Below, in pieces: positions 45,988-54,881 of a stretch of DNA of 64,000 nt (position 1 is its first letter; each line of letters starts with the position of its first letter). A program made the position numbers and the translations under genes. Source of the stretch: Candidatus Thiodiazotropha endoloripes (GTDB lineage Bacteria > Pseudomonadota > Gammaproteobacteria > Chromatiales > Chromatiaceae); the NCBI GenBank assembly GCA_001709035.1, contig LVKA01000019.1:310001-374000 (forward strand), in the 5' to 3' direction. Below the pieces are notes generated by a model that saw nothing but the letters and a program-made list of their open reading frames with translations, did not search any database and was not told where the DNA came from.

Positions 45988-47229
45988 TTACTCAGCGAGC
46001 AGTAGGTTTAGCGTGTCGACCACCTCCTGGCTGTCCCAGTTGATGGCCCGGTTGGCTGAATAGCGTATCCGACCTTTCCGGTCGATGATGAAAGAGCTGG
46101 GGAAACTGAAGACCTGCCAGTTGAGAGAGGTCTGCCCGTTCTGATCCATCAGTACCGGAAAATCGACCGGTATGCGCTGTAGAAAATCGCTCATCTCCTC
46201 GGGTGTTTCACGAAAATCGATAGAGATGATCTCTATGTCTCGATCTTTGAACATCGCTTGCAAACGGTTCAGGGAGGGAATCTCCTCAACGCAGGGTGGA
46301 CACCAGGTAGCCCAGAAATTGATCAATCCCACCCGACCTTGCAATACGCTGCTTTCGAGCCTGTTTCCCTGAATATCCGCCAGATTGAAACTGGGAGCGA
46401 TAGCAGGATTGTCGAGCTGTACCAATGAGCGGATGACTTGGGTCTCTGTGTCGGTGGCGTGTAATGGCAGTGGTGCTGTCGGTTTGGGGTGGTGATCCAT
46501 CAATGCAGCAAACTGTTTGATCTGTTGCGGGATGCGTTGTGTGGCCTCGATATCCTTCTGACTCGGCTTGTGCTCTTCGTCATCCATGATGAACCAGTCC
46601 CTAACCTCCGGTACCAGATAGAGATAGCTTGGAGAGCCGGATTGCCAGAGTGCGGACAGCACCTCATTCATGCGCAAACGATGGCTGCCCAGGGATGGCT
46701 GATAGATCATCAGGGGTGTGTTGGTGGCAGTCAGGATCGGATCGAGTGTCGGTGGCTCACCGGCAATCGGTGCTGGGCCGAACAGATTTGGGTAGAAGAG
46801 AACCGCCCCGGCCAAACGGGATTGATCTGCTTCTGATTGCCACTGGCGCACACCTCGCAATAGAGGCAGGGGCATTCGATCATAGGCGGCCAGCACGATC
46901 CGCTTGTTACTCTGCTGGTGGGCTGTTGTGAGTATCGCTGCCACACCTGTGCCATTCAAGGTGCGAATCTGTTCACTGGAGCGGGGTAGAAAATAGGCTT
47001 CCAGCAAATCAACGCGCCATATCTCGATACCGGCCTTGGCAATATCGTTCAACAAATTCTCGAACAGGGGGCGATGTTCATCGTGATCGACCAGCCAGAT
47101 CATCAGCAGCTCACCGTCTGCCGGTGTAACCTGGATCGCAATATCGTTGCCCTCAGAGTCCGTCAGGTTGATTTCATTCCCGTAGGCGTTATAACTGAAT
47201 AGCGTAAGTAGAAGTAAAAGCAGTCTCAT
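45988..47229 (-). CDS. TlpA-type thioredoxin fused to a degenerate hydrolase-like domain
   Basis: A 413-residue exported protein with a signal peptide (1-17). The C-terminal domain (about 270-413) is a TlpA/ResA-type thioredoxin: INFWATWCPPCVEEIPSLNRL with the active CPPC, and a late SFPSSFIIDRKGRI. The N-terminal 250 residues have the rhythm of an alpha/beta hydrolase (DUF3530-like: LLMIWLVDHDEHR, RIVLAAYDRMPLPLL), but the nucleophile Gly-x-Ser-x-Gly is missing (AAYDRM). It may reduce disulfides in cytochrome maturation or a partner protein, with the first domain for binding. It is a lone gene. Confidence 0.88.
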   Translation of the reverse strand: MRLLLLLLTLFSYNAYGNEINLTDSEGNDIAIQVTPADGELLMIWLVDHDEHRPLFENLLNDIAKAGIEIWRVDLLEAYFLPRSSEQIRTLNGTGVAAILTTAHQQSNKRIVLAAYDRMPLPLLRGVRQWQSEADQSRLAGAVLFYPNLFGPAPIAGEPPTLDPILTATNTPLMIYQPSLGSHRLRMNEVLSALWQSGSPSYLYLVPEVRDWFIMDDEEHKPSQKDIEATQRIPQQIKQFAALMDHHPKPTAPLPLHATDTETQVIRSLVQLDNPAIAPSFNLADIQGNRLESSVLQGRVGLINFWATWCPPCVEEIPSLNRLQAMFKDRDIEIISIDFRETPEEMSDFLQRIPVDFPVLMDQNGQTSLNWQVFSFPSSFIIDRKGRIRYSANRAINWDSQEVVDTLNLLLAE

Positions 47230-47408
47230 GTCGCGGATGGTACCGGTTTTGTTGTGGCCAGTGCCACCCTGACGCTGGCCAATCAGAGGCCTTGAACATT
47301 AAAACACACAGTGTAGGTCATCGATCGATCGGCGGTATGCGACTGACCGGTTGCTCAGGGCTTATTCAGATTTCACCTGCAAAATGAATCAATAACGAGG
47401 ATGGAGTA

Positions 47409-48197
47409 ATGAAACCAAGCATAATCGGAATCTTTCTATACGCTTTTTCTCTGGCTGCTGCTGCTGCCGTGGTGGGTGAGCCGGTGGAGTATCGATTTGG
47501 TGGCACCCTGATGAAAGGTTATCTGGCCTACGACGATGCGGTGATGGAGAAACGTCCAGGTATTCTGGTGGTGCACGAGTGGTGGGGTCACAATGAGTAT
47601 GCCCGTAACCGGGCGAAACAGTTGGCCGGCATGGGGTATACCGCGCTGGCGGTGGATATGTATGGTGACGGTAAACTGGCCAACCACCCAAAGGATGCGG
47701 GTAAATTCGCAGGTGAAGTGAAAAAAAATATGGCGGTTGCCACCGAAAGATTCAAGGCGGCCATGTCTCTGTTGCAGAACCATAAAAGCGCCGCTTCTGA
47801 GGATATCTCAGCGATCGGATACTGCTTTGGTGGCGGGATTGTCCTGGAGATGGCGCGCCGAGGGCTGGACCTCGATCTGGTGGGCAGTTTTCATGGCAGT
47901 TTACCGGCGGTCGAACCGGCTGAGAAGGGTGTGGTCAAAGCCGAGGTGCTGGTATTCAATGGCGCGGACGACCCGTTTGTCAAACAGGAGCATATCGATG
48001 CCTTCATGGCGGAAATGGCCCATGCCAATGTGAAACACAGCTTCACCAACTATCCTGGGGCCAAACACTCGTTTACCAATCCTGATGCGGATAAGTTTGG
48101 CAAGCAGTTTGAGCTGCCACTGGCTTATGACCAACAGGCAGACCAGCAATCCTGGGCGGCTCTGAGTAAGGCACTGAAGAGCATCTACAAGCGATAG
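47409..48197 (+). CDS. Dienelactone hydrolase family protein, exported
   Basis: A 262-residue alpha/beta hydrolase with a signal peptide (1-21). The nucleophile motif is GYCFGGG (Cys, not Ser), as in dienelactone hydrolase; the acid is in FNGADDPFV and the base His in GAKHSFTNP. An early HEWWGHNEYARNRAK is typical of the DLH family. It hydrolyses an unknown ester or lactone in the periplasm. GGAG lies just before the ATG. Confidence 0.92.
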   Translation: MKPSIIGIFLYAFSLAAAAAVVGEPVEYRFGGTLMKGYLAYDDAVMEKRPGILVVHEWWGHNEYARNRAKQLAGMGYTALAVDMYGDGKLANHPKDAGKFAGEVKKNMAVATERFKAAMSLLQNHKSAASEDISAIGYCFGGGIVLEMARRGLDLDLVGSFHGSLPAVEPAEKGVVKAEVLVFNGADDPFVKQEHIDAFMAEMAHANVKHSFTNYPGAKHSFTNPDADKFGKQFELPLAYDQQADQQSWAALSKALKSIYKR

Positions 48198-48213
48198 TCG
48201 GTAATTTTTGAAT

Positions 48214-48232
48214 CAGCCCTCTTGGAGGGCTG
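48214..48232. terminator. Hairpin between convergent genes
   Basis: CAGCCCTC pairs fully with GAGGGCTG over a three-base loop. It lies 17 bases after the dienelactone hydrolase stop and 36 bases from the stop of the convergent CPXCG gene. Confidence 0.6.
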
Positions 48233-48267
48233 GTCTGAAGAGAGCAGCACGAAATCAGTTGGGATGA

Positions 48268-48492
48268 TTACTCATCATCCCGTTTTGCGCTCAGTCTGAT
48301 CCGAGGCTCACAGGAAATCTGCAGTGTGATGGGTCGACAACAGACAGTACAGTCTTCGATGTAGCTCTGCTCAGGTATGCTGCGATCAACCAAAGCCTCA
48401 TTCTTCTCCCCGCAGTAGGGGCAGTGGTATGTTCTGCTTTCGAGCAGGTTCAAAGCTGCCGCGCCTAATCGCCGCAGAGCATCCGCCGGCAA
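48268..48492 (-). CDS. CPXCG-motif cysteine-rich small protein
   Basis: A small zinc-ribbon-like protein, 74 residues from this ATG. HCPYCGEKN and EDCTVCCRPI provide two cysteine pairs, the Cys_rich_CPXG signature; the function is unknown. The family is usually about 60 residues and starts a few residues before the first Cys pair. The TTG at 48453 gives 61 residues (NLLESRTYHCPYCG) and may be the true start; the ATG overlaps the upstream gene by 28 bases. It lies directly after that gene and is probably cotranscribed with it. Confidence 0.8.
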   Translation of the reverse strand: MPADALRRLGAAALNLLESRTYHCPYCGEKNEALVDRSIPEQSYIEDCTVCCRPITLQISCEPRIRLSAKRDDE

Positions 48493-49235
48493 ACGCTCTT
48501 CGCGCGGTTTTTGGCGTGCGCCTCGATGTACTTTGCGTAGCGTATTTTTGAAGCATCAATGCGGCTCTCCTGCCGCAGTTTATCGAGTAGCGATACGGGC
48601 AGATCGCGTAGCCAGTTGGTGATATATCGCTCCCGGCCTCCCTGGATCTCGCAGCGTTCGGCATGAGCCACCTGAATCAGTAGTTTGGTCGAGATCCGCT
48701 TGCTATTCGGCTCAACCCAGCGGTTGACCGGTTCATCGACCGAGCAGTAGATTTTCTGACAGTCGTTGAAGCAGCCTTTGCTGATCGCCTGGCTGCGATG
48801 AATGGTGATCTTTTCCAGGCTGACCTGGGAGAAAAAGGTGGAGAGTTTGTTGAGGGTGGATTCCGGTATGTTGACGGTTTCCCCAAGCTGAGTTTCGATA
48901 GCACGCTCAACCAGCTGATCAAACTGTTGCAACAGACGCTGCCGCTTGTCATTGACTACTGTCTTCTGTTGCAGGGTCGCCGGGCGCTCATGGCGTAAGT
49001 CGCGACAGGCCATATACTCAGCACCGGGTGCCTGGTTAAAACGCTCCAGGACCTCAAACCCCAACGGGCACCGGTTGCGCGAGACAAAACAGGGTAAGCG
49101 GTTTTTGACCCGGTAGTCGTTGCAAACCGTGACGGCCTTTTGTCGATTGCTTCTTGACTCTTTGTGGCGATCCGCATTGGCTGGCAGGGATACGGCCAGG
49201 CCGATGATGATCAAAATGAGTATCCGTCGGTACAT
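48465..49235 (-). CDS. Secreted cysteine-rich protein, zincin-like fold without HExxH
   Basis: A 256-residue protein with a signal peptide ending near ANADR. Cysteines at CNDYRVKNRLPC, CFNDCQKIYC, and CRRMLC are likely disulfides. Around residue 195, TKLLIQVAHAERCEIQGGRERYITNWLRDLP aligns in rhythm with the LLxHELxHxxQ-x-GxExF-x-RYL region of DUF4157-type metalloproteases, but the HExxH residues are not kept (QVAHAE). It may be a non-catalytic relative. I recognise no other domain. The product is followed by the CPXCG gene. Confidence 0.7.
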   Translation of the reverse strand: MYRRILILIIIGLAVSLPANADRHKESRSNRQKAVTVCNDYRVKNRLPCFVSRNRCPLGFEVLERFNQAPGAEYMACRDLRHERPATLQQKTVVNDKRQRLLQQFDQLVERAIETQLGETVNIPESTLNKLSTFFSQVSLEKITIHRSQAISKGCFNDCQKIYCSVDEPVNRWVEPNSKRISTKLLIQVAHAERCEIQGGRERYITNWLRDLPVSLLDKLRQESRIDASKIRYAKYIEAHAKNRAKSVCRRMLCGD

Positions 49236-49359
49236 GGTTTATGCCGGTGCCATTGATCAGCAGCTCTGTAGTTATGTGGCGTGAAAAAACGATCGCTAAA
49301 ACCTATTATGACTCTACAAATCGAACTCCGCCATAGCCGATGTGCCAGATGCCGGTTGT

Positions 49360-50244
49360 TCAGTTCGATGAGGTCTCATGCTCTAGCAGGTGACGCATCT
49401 GGTTGAACTGCTGTAACTCATCCTTATCAACCTGAGGATATTGAGGTGCCATGGATTGCAATGTTTTGCGGATGATCTTTGCAACCTGCCAACGCATATA
49501 GGGTTTGTTGTCTGCCGGTATGGCATACCAGGGCGCCCAGGGCTTGGATGTGGCGGCCAGGGTCTCATGATAGGCTTTCATGTAGTCGTCCCAATAGGCT
49601 CTCTCTTCAACATCCTTAATGGAAAACTTCCAATGTTTGTGCGCCTCGTTGAGGCGGGAGAGAAAGCGCATCCGTTGCTCCTCCTTGCTGACATTGAGCC
49701 AGAACTTGAGGATTACCGTGCCGTTCAACGCCAGATGCTGCTCGAATTGGCGGATCGAGGCGAAGCGTTGCTGCCACAGGTCGTTCAGCTCCGGTGGAAT
49801 ATTGATACGTTGGGATTCCAGGTATTCGGGGTGAACCCGAACCACCAGGGTCTCTTCATAGTAGCTTCGATTGAAGATGCCGATGCGTCCCCGTTCGGGC
49901 AGTGCGCGGGTGGTGCGCCAGAGAAAATCGTGGTCCAACTCAAGTTTCGACGGCTGTTTGAAGGAGAACACCTGACAGCCGCTGGGATCGACACCGGTCA
50001 TCACCGCCCGGATTGTGCTGTCCTTGCCCGCCGCATCCATAGCTTGAAAAATGATCAGAAGTGCCCGGCGGTCCTCCGCATAGAGACGGCGTTGCAGGTC
50101 ATCCAGATAATCGATCTCTTCGGCGAGATTTTTTTTACAACGCTTTTTCCCGGGTACGTCATCCGCTGGCTGGGTGGTCAAATCTTTGATTTTCAAACCA
50201 CCATCCAGTGGTACCAGATAAGGACTTTCGATTGGGCTGCTCAA
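49360..50244 (-). CDS. ppk2: Polyphosphate kinase 2 family phosphotransferase
   Basis: A 294-residue PPK2 protein, which moves phosphate between polyphosphate and nucleotides. The Walker A is FQAMDAAGKDSTIRAVM (residues about 66-82), the Walker B region is GIFNRSYYEETLVVRVHP, and the lid is RMRFLSRLNEAHKHWKFS. It belongs to the short single-domain type; whether it favours AMP, ADP or NDP cannot be read. AGGAGA lies eight bases before the ATG. A strong hairpin separates it from sucD upstream. Confidence 0.93.
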   Translation of the reverse strand: MSSPIESPYLVPLDGGLKIKDLTTQPADDVPGKKRCKKNLAEEIDYLDDLQRRLYAEDRRALLIIFQAMDAAGKDSTIRAVMTGVDPSGCQVFSFKQPSKLELDHDFLWRTTRALPERGRIGIFNRSYYEETLVVRVHPEYLESQRINIPPELNDLWQQRFASIRQFEQHLALNGTVILKFWLNVSKEEQRMRFLSRLNEAHKHWKFSIKDVEERAYWDDYMKAYHETLAATSKPWAPWYAIPADNKPYMRWQVAKIIRKTLQSMAPQYPQVDKDELQQFNQMRHLLEHETSSN

Positions 50245-50262
50245 TGGGATCTCCTGGGGACT

Positions 50263-50288
50263 GTTAGGGCCTGCGAACAGGCCCTAAC
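50263..50288 (-). terminator. Perfect 11-bp hairpin after sucD
   Basis: GTTAGGGCCTG and CAGGCCCTAAC pair perfectly around CGAA. It is six bases after the sucD stop, without a T-tract. Both arms carry the TAGGGCCTG motif found at other gene ends in the window. Confidence 0.6.
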
Positions 50289-50293
50289 GCTAA

Positions 50294-51163
50294 TCAATCA
50301 AGAAGTTGTGCCATCCGTTGTCCCATCTCCGCCGGGGAGCGGACAACCTGGGCGCCGGCTGATTCCAGCGCCTCGAATTTAGCATCCGCCGTACCTTTGC
50401 CGCCACTGATGATGGCGCCCGCATGACCCATGCGCTTTCCTGGGGGCGCTGTCACGCCGGCTATATAGGCAACAACTGGCTTACTGACATGTTGTTTAAT
50501 ATAGTCTGCAGCTTCCTCTTCCGCAGAACCGCCGATTTCACCTACCATGATGATCCCTTCCGTCTGTTCATCCTCTTCGAACAGCTTCAGGCAGTCGATG
50601 AAACTGGTGCCATTGATCGGGTCGCCACCAAGACCCACACAGGTACTCTGGCCAAGTCCTGCCTGAGTGGTCTGATGGACCGCCTCGTAGGTCAGGGTGC
50701 CGGAGCGGGACATGACACCGACTCTGCCGGGTTGATGAATCACCCCAGGCATGATGCCGATTTTACAGGCGCCAGGCGTGATGATGCCTGGGCAGTTGGG
50801 GCCGATCAAGCGGGCAGGATAGCTTTTGAGTGCCTCTTTGACCTTCAGCATATCGAGAATCGGAATGCCTTCGGTGATACAGGCGATAACCCGGATGCCA
50901 GCATCGGCCGCTTCGATGATCGCATCTGCAGCAAAAGGGGGTGGTACATAGATCATGCTGGCGTCTGCACCGGTTTCGGCGACCGCATCGTGGACGGTAT
51001 CGAATACCGGACGATCCAGATGGCTCTGCCCTCCCTTGCCCGGGGTTACGCCACCGACCAGATTGGTACCGTAGGCGATCGCCTGTTCCGAGTGAAAAGT
51101 ACCCTGCTTGCCGGTAAAACCCTGGCAGATGACTTTGGTGTTGTTGTCTACAAGAATGCTCAT
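50294..51163 (-). CDS. sucD: Succinyl-CoA synthetase alpha subunit
   Basis: The 289-residue alpha chain, which binds CoA and carries the phosphohistidine. [14 protein letters not shown] opens the CoA-binding domain, LIGPNCPGI is intact, and the active-site histidine is in [15 protein letters not shown] near residue 247. Together with the upstream sucC it makes succinate from succinyl-CoA in the TCA cycle. It is 27 bases after sucC. Confidence 0.97.
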   Translation of the reverse strand: MSILVDNNTKVICQGFTGKQGTFHSEQAIAYGTNLVGGVTPGKGGQSHLDRPVFDTVHDAVAETGADASMIYVPPPFAADAIIEAADAGIRVIACITEGIPILDMLKVKEALKSYPARLIGPNCPGIITPGACKIGIMPGVIHQPGRVGVMSRSGTLTYEAVHQTTQAGLGQSTCVGLGGDPINGTSFIDCLKLFEEDEQTEGIIMVGEIGGSAEEEAADYIKQHVSKPVVAYIAGVTAPPGKRMGHAGAIISGGKGTADAKFEALESAGAQVVRSPAEMGQRMAQLLD

Positions 51164-51190
51164 CGTAATCTGATCCTGTCTGGAATGGTT

Positions 51191-52351
51191 TCAGGCGGCA
51201 GCCGCGACGGCCTTTTTGGCAGCCTCGGTGAAGTCATTGGCGGTGATGAAGTCGAGTCCGCTCGCGGCGAGCATCTCCAGGCCCTGGTTGGCGTTGGTGC
51301 CTTCCAGTCTGACCACCACGGGAACCTTTACTCCGATACTGCGAGCTGCCGTGATGATCCCTTCTGCGATCAGGTCGCAGCGAACGATGCCGCCGAAGAT
51401 ATTCACCAGGACGGTTTTCACCTTTTCATCTGAGAGGATCAGTTTGAACGCCTCGGTGACACGCTCCGCTGTGGTGCCACCCCCCACATCCAGGAAGTTG
51501 GCAGGTTCGCCGCCATGCAGTTTGACCATATCCATGGTTGCCATGGCCAGTCCGGCGCCATTCACCATGCAGCCGATCGTGCCATCCAAGGTGATGTAGT
51601 TGAGATCGTGCTGGGCGGCGGCCGCCTCTTTTTCGTCCTCCTGTGAGAGATCCCGCAGGGCCACCAGCTCCTGGTGTCGATAGAGTGCGTTGCTATCGAG
51701 GTTGATTTTAGCGTCCAGTGCCATGAGATTACCGTCGCTGGTGATGATCAGTGGGTTGATCTCGATCAGGCTGATATCCTTTTCGATGTAGAGACGGTAG
51801 AGCGCCATCATGATCTTCGAGAACTGTTTGATCTGGTCTCCGCTAAGGCCCAGTCCGAAGGCGAGTTTTCGGCACTGGTAGGGCAGCATGCCTGTGGAGG
51901 GATTGATCACGGTGGTCAGAATCTTCTCCGGGGTGGTGGCGGCAACCTCTTCGATATTCATACCGCCCGCCTCGGATGCCATGAAGGCGATACGCGAGCG
52001 TGAGCGATCGAGCAGCGCACCAAGATAGAGCTCTTTGTCGATATCACTGCCCTGCTCCACGAGAACCGAGTTGACTGGCAGACCCTGAGGGCCGGTCTGG
52101 TTGGTAACCAGTGTCATGCCGAGGATCTCTCCAGCCATCTGTTCGACTTCGTCCAGGTTGCGGGCCAGCTTTACGCCGCCGGCTTTTCCGCGCCCACCGG
52201 TATGGGCCTGGGCTTTGATGACCCAGAGATTGCCTCCGAGTCCCTGGGCGGCGGCCCGGGCTTCGCTCGGGCTGGATACAGCCTGCCCCTGGGGTACGGG
52301 AATGCCATAGCTGGCAAACAGTGATTTGGCTTGGTATTCATGTAGATTCAT
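51191..52351 (-). CDS. sucC: Succinyl-CoA synthetase beta subunit
   Basis: The 386-residue beta chain with the ATP-grasp fold. The start [20 protein letters not shown] is standard for the family, so I choose ATG 52351 over 52414. [12 protein letters not shown] and [11 protein letters not shown] are clear, and the GIVRCD motif lies near the end. It is the first gene of sucCD. Its leader contains a GGCACC palindrome at 52410-52427. Confidence 0.96.
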   Translation of the reverse strand: MNLHEYQAKSLFASYGIPVPQGQAVSSPSEARAAAQGLGGNLWVIKAQAHTGGRGKAGGVKLARNLDEVEQMAGEILGMTLVTNQTGPQGLPVNSVLVEQGSDIDKELYLGALLDRSRSRIAFMASEAGGMNIEEVAATTPEKILTTVINPSTGMLPYQCRKLAFGLGLSGDQIKQFSKIMMALYRLYIEKDISLIEINPLIITSDGNLMALDAKINLDSNALYRHQELVALRDLSQEDEKEAAAAQHDLNYITLDGTIGCMVNGAGLAMATMDMVKLHGGEPANFLDVGGGTTAERVTEAFKLILSDEKVKTVLVNIFGGIVRCDLIAEGIITAARSIGVKVPVVVRLEGTNANQGLEMLAASGLDFITANDFTEAAKKAVAAAA

Positions 52352-52409
52352 AGATTCGCCTTGGTGGATGGTCTTGTGGCTCACATTTTCGATTTCAGCG
52401 CTAGAATAT

Positions 52410-52427
52410 GGCACCTTTTAAGGTGCC
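52410..52427. promoter_or_regulatory. GGCACC palindrome in the sucC leader
   Basis: GGCACCTTTTAAGGTGCC forms an eight-base-pair stem with a two-base centre, 59 bases upstream of the sucC ATG. It may be an operator or an RNA hairpin. Confidence 0.4.
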
Positions 52428-52660
52428 GTTTTAATACTTATGGGCTCATAAGTTTAATTATGGCTTGTGGCGATAAAAATTTATAGTGCTTTGCACAATA
52501 AGTGTGGGTTTCGAGTCCTGAGTTGACCTGTTGTATACCGATTAACTATTGATCGTTTAAGGTGCTTGACTCTCTATTTATAGTTTTTAATGCTTTGTTT
52601 ATCAAGTATTAGATATATCTATCCATACTTATATTGAAGGCATATGCTTTAAAATCAGGT

Positions 52661-52706
52661 GAAAATCGACAAAATTCCATGAAAATGATGACTTTGTCGA
52701 ATTTTC
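52661..52706. other. Stem-loop, 13-bp arms
   Basis: GAAAATCGACAAA pairs with TTTGTCGAATTTTC, with one bulged base, around a loop of about 19 bases. No T-run follows, so it is not a standard terminator. It stands between sucC and kamA. Confidence 0.5.
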
Positions 52707-53001
52707 CGCCATCCCTGGTTTTGCTCCGCTGGTGATAGTTTGTTAGGGTATGCGCCCCTCAAGGTCCACAACGGTGGATTGGCGAGGCCTACTGAACCTG
52801 TACTCTTTGGCGGCGTGTGATGACTGGAATCGCGGATTGCCAGCTAATAGAGAGCTCGGGTTGGGTGGATGAATTGAGGCCATGAAGTAGATGCTGCCGT
52901 CATAATGTTGGATTACTGTTCGGAGCTGTGGATCTGTCCACTGTGGCGTGGCGATTACACTCCCTAGGGTTGAATCCTTCAGCTGATCTTCGGCTTTGAA
53001 G

Positions 53002-53016
53002 TTTAAATTAGTCTAA
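53002..53016. promoter_or_regulatory. Weak third ICE-like box before kamA
   Basis: TTTAAATTAGTCTAA agrees at 13 of 15 positions with the reverse complement of the peroxidase-promoter box. One half-site (GTCTAA) is good and the other (TTTAAA) is poor. Confidence 0.3.
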
Positions 53017-53150
53017 TAAAGCAAAAAAAATGTTTCCGCCCCCGATAGAAGAAGCTGAGAGGCGTTGGCCGCTTCAGCATGGGGCTTGATACGACCAAGA
53101 CAATCTCTAGCGAGACTCAGGTTAAACAAGCGACAGATCTGGAGCTGAAT

Positions 53151-54509
53151 ATGCCGCAACAGTCACCATTGACTCGAACACCTCTGCACACCGTCGATTT
53201 TGACGGAGTCCCGAAACAGCAATTCCGGGTCTATACCGCCAGAGATTTAGACAAGATCAAAGAGTTGCAACAGCTGCCTGAGTCGTTACGTTTCGAAATG
53301 AAGGTGGTCTCGGCGGTTTTGCCGTTTCGGGTCAATGCTTATGTGATCGAAGAGCTCATCGACTGGCAGCAAGTACCAAATGATCCAATCTTTCAGCTGA
53401 CCTTTCCACAAAAGGGCATGCTTTCGGACGTTCACTACAACCGCATGGCAATGGCGATTCGCTCTGACATGGACAAGCAGGCCCTGAAGCTTGTGGCGAA
53501 TGAGATCCGTCAGGAGTTGAATCCTCATCCTGCCGGCCAGCTTGAGCACAATGTCCCTTCTGATGCGGCTGGTGAGCCGATCCCGGGGCTGCAGCACAAG
53601 TATCGTGAAACGGTGCTGTTTTTTCCCAGTCAGGGGCAAACCTGCCACAGTTACTGCAGTTTCTGCTTTCGCTGGGCCCAGTTCGTCGGTGATAAAAATC
53701 TTCGCATGGCGACCACCGAAGCCGACAAGCTCTACGGCTATCTTGAAGAGCATCCGGAAGTCACCGATCTGCTGGTCACCGGTGGTGATCCGATGGTGAT
53801 GAAAAGCCGTCAGTTAAAGACCTATCTGGAGCCTCTGCTGCATCCCCGTTTCAGCCACATTCAAACCGTAAGAATCGGCACCAAGGCATTGACCTTCTGG
53901 CCGCAACGATTCATCACCGACGATGATGCGGATGAGTTGGTCGAGCTGCTGCACCATCTGGTACTGGCGGGTAAGCATGTCGCAATCATGGCCCACTACA
54001 ATCATTGGCGTGAGCTGGATACGGACATCGCCCGTGCCGCGATTCGCCGCTTGCGTGCAACCGGTGCCGAGATTCGAAGTCAGGGTCCCCTGCTGGCCCA
54101 TATCAATGATAGCGACGATGATTGGGTAAAACTCTGGAACGAACAGATCAAACTCGGGATCATCCCTTACTATCAATTTGTTGAACGGGATACCGGAGCC
54201 AGGCGCTATTTTGAGGTGCCTCTCTACAAGGCCTGGAAGATCTACCGACAGGCGATGCAAAAGGTTTCCGGGCTGGGTCGTACGGCACGTGGCCCGAGTA
54301 TGAGTGCTGATCCAGGCAAGGTGGAGATTCAGGGAATAACCGAGATGAACGGGCAGAAGGTGTTTGTGCTGCGGTTCATCCAGGCCAGGGATCCCTCCTG
54401 GGTCCAGCAGCCGTTTTTTGCCAAGTTTGATGAACAGGCGACCTGGTTTGATCAGTTGCAGCCCGCAGACGAACACTCGGCGCGCTTTTTCCGTAAGCCC
54501 GCTGTTTAG
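53151..54509 (+). CDS. KamA-family radical SAM aminomutase
   Basis: A 452-residue radical SAM enzyme of the lysine 2,3-aminomutase family. The cluster motif is CHSYCSFCFRWAQF (near residue 175). VTDLLVTGGDPM and VRIGTKALTFWPQRF are family segments of the SAM/PLP barrel. It may make beta-lysine or act on a related amino acid. It is longer than EpmB, and no EF-P-modifying partner or beta-lysine acetyltransferase lies beside it. I chose ATG 53151, with GGAG six bases upstream; ATG 53079 would add 24 unsupported residues. Confidence 0.9.
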   Translation: MPQQSPLTRTPLHTVDFDGVPKQQFRVYTARDLDKIKELQQLPESLRFEMKVVSAVLPFRVNAYVIEELIDWQQVPNDPIFQLTFPQKGMLSDVHYNRMAMAIRSDMDKQALKLVANEIRQELNPHPAGQLEHNVPSDAAGEPIPGLQHKYRETVLFFPSQGQTCHSYCSFCFRWAQFVGDKNLRMATTEADKLYGYLEEHPEVTDLLVTGGDPMVMKSRQLKTYLEPLLHPRFSHIQTVRIGTKALTFWPQRFITDDDADELVELLHHLVLAGKHVAIMAHYNHWRELDTDIARAAIRRLRATGAEIRSQGPLLAHINDSDDDWVKLWNEQIKLGIIPYYQFVERDTGARRYFEVPLYKAWKIYRQAMQKVSGLGRTARGPSMSADPGKVEIQGITEMNGQKVFVLRFIQARDPSWVQQPFFAKFDEQATWFDQLQPADEHSARFFRKPAV

Positions 54510-54881
54510 AAGCGGGCATTCGGTTTTGGGTGCAAACCCAATAGTTATCATTTACATAATCTGATGATGCACGGCCAGCCTTCAAGCTATAATTTGGGGG
54601 CTTATAAAATTATTATATGAGGCGTGTGGAGATTTTAATGCAATCTCAATTCTGCATGCAGTAGGCGATAGAAGCTCCTGGCGGGCGTGTGATAGCCCCA
54701 GTTACGGACTTGAATCTCCTGCCATCATCAGTCAGGATTACTGCTCCCGCCCTACCATGGGTAGAAAAATTTATAATTAATTCACAGAGTTACATCTGTT
54801 TTAGCTGTAACTGGCCTTTTTACTCAAAACGGCATATCGTGGCGTGTATCAGGTTGGTTGCAGTACTTTACGGAGTTCACC
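54510..54881. other. Leader and promoter region of gltA
   Basis: About 370 bases, AT-rich, without a gene. A TATAAT at 54588-54593 could be a minus-10, but its minus-35 is poor. If used, the leader would be about 290 bases. Confidence 0.35.

Larger units (their letters stand above)
52428..53150. other. Long intergenic region before kamA
   Basis: About 720 bases without a convincing gene. The first half is AT-rich and holds a stem-loop at 52661-52706. The second half (52740-52980) is GC-balanced with no open frame of note. An ICE-like sequence is at 53002-53016. A long leader or an unknown small RNA is possible. Confidence 0.4.
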
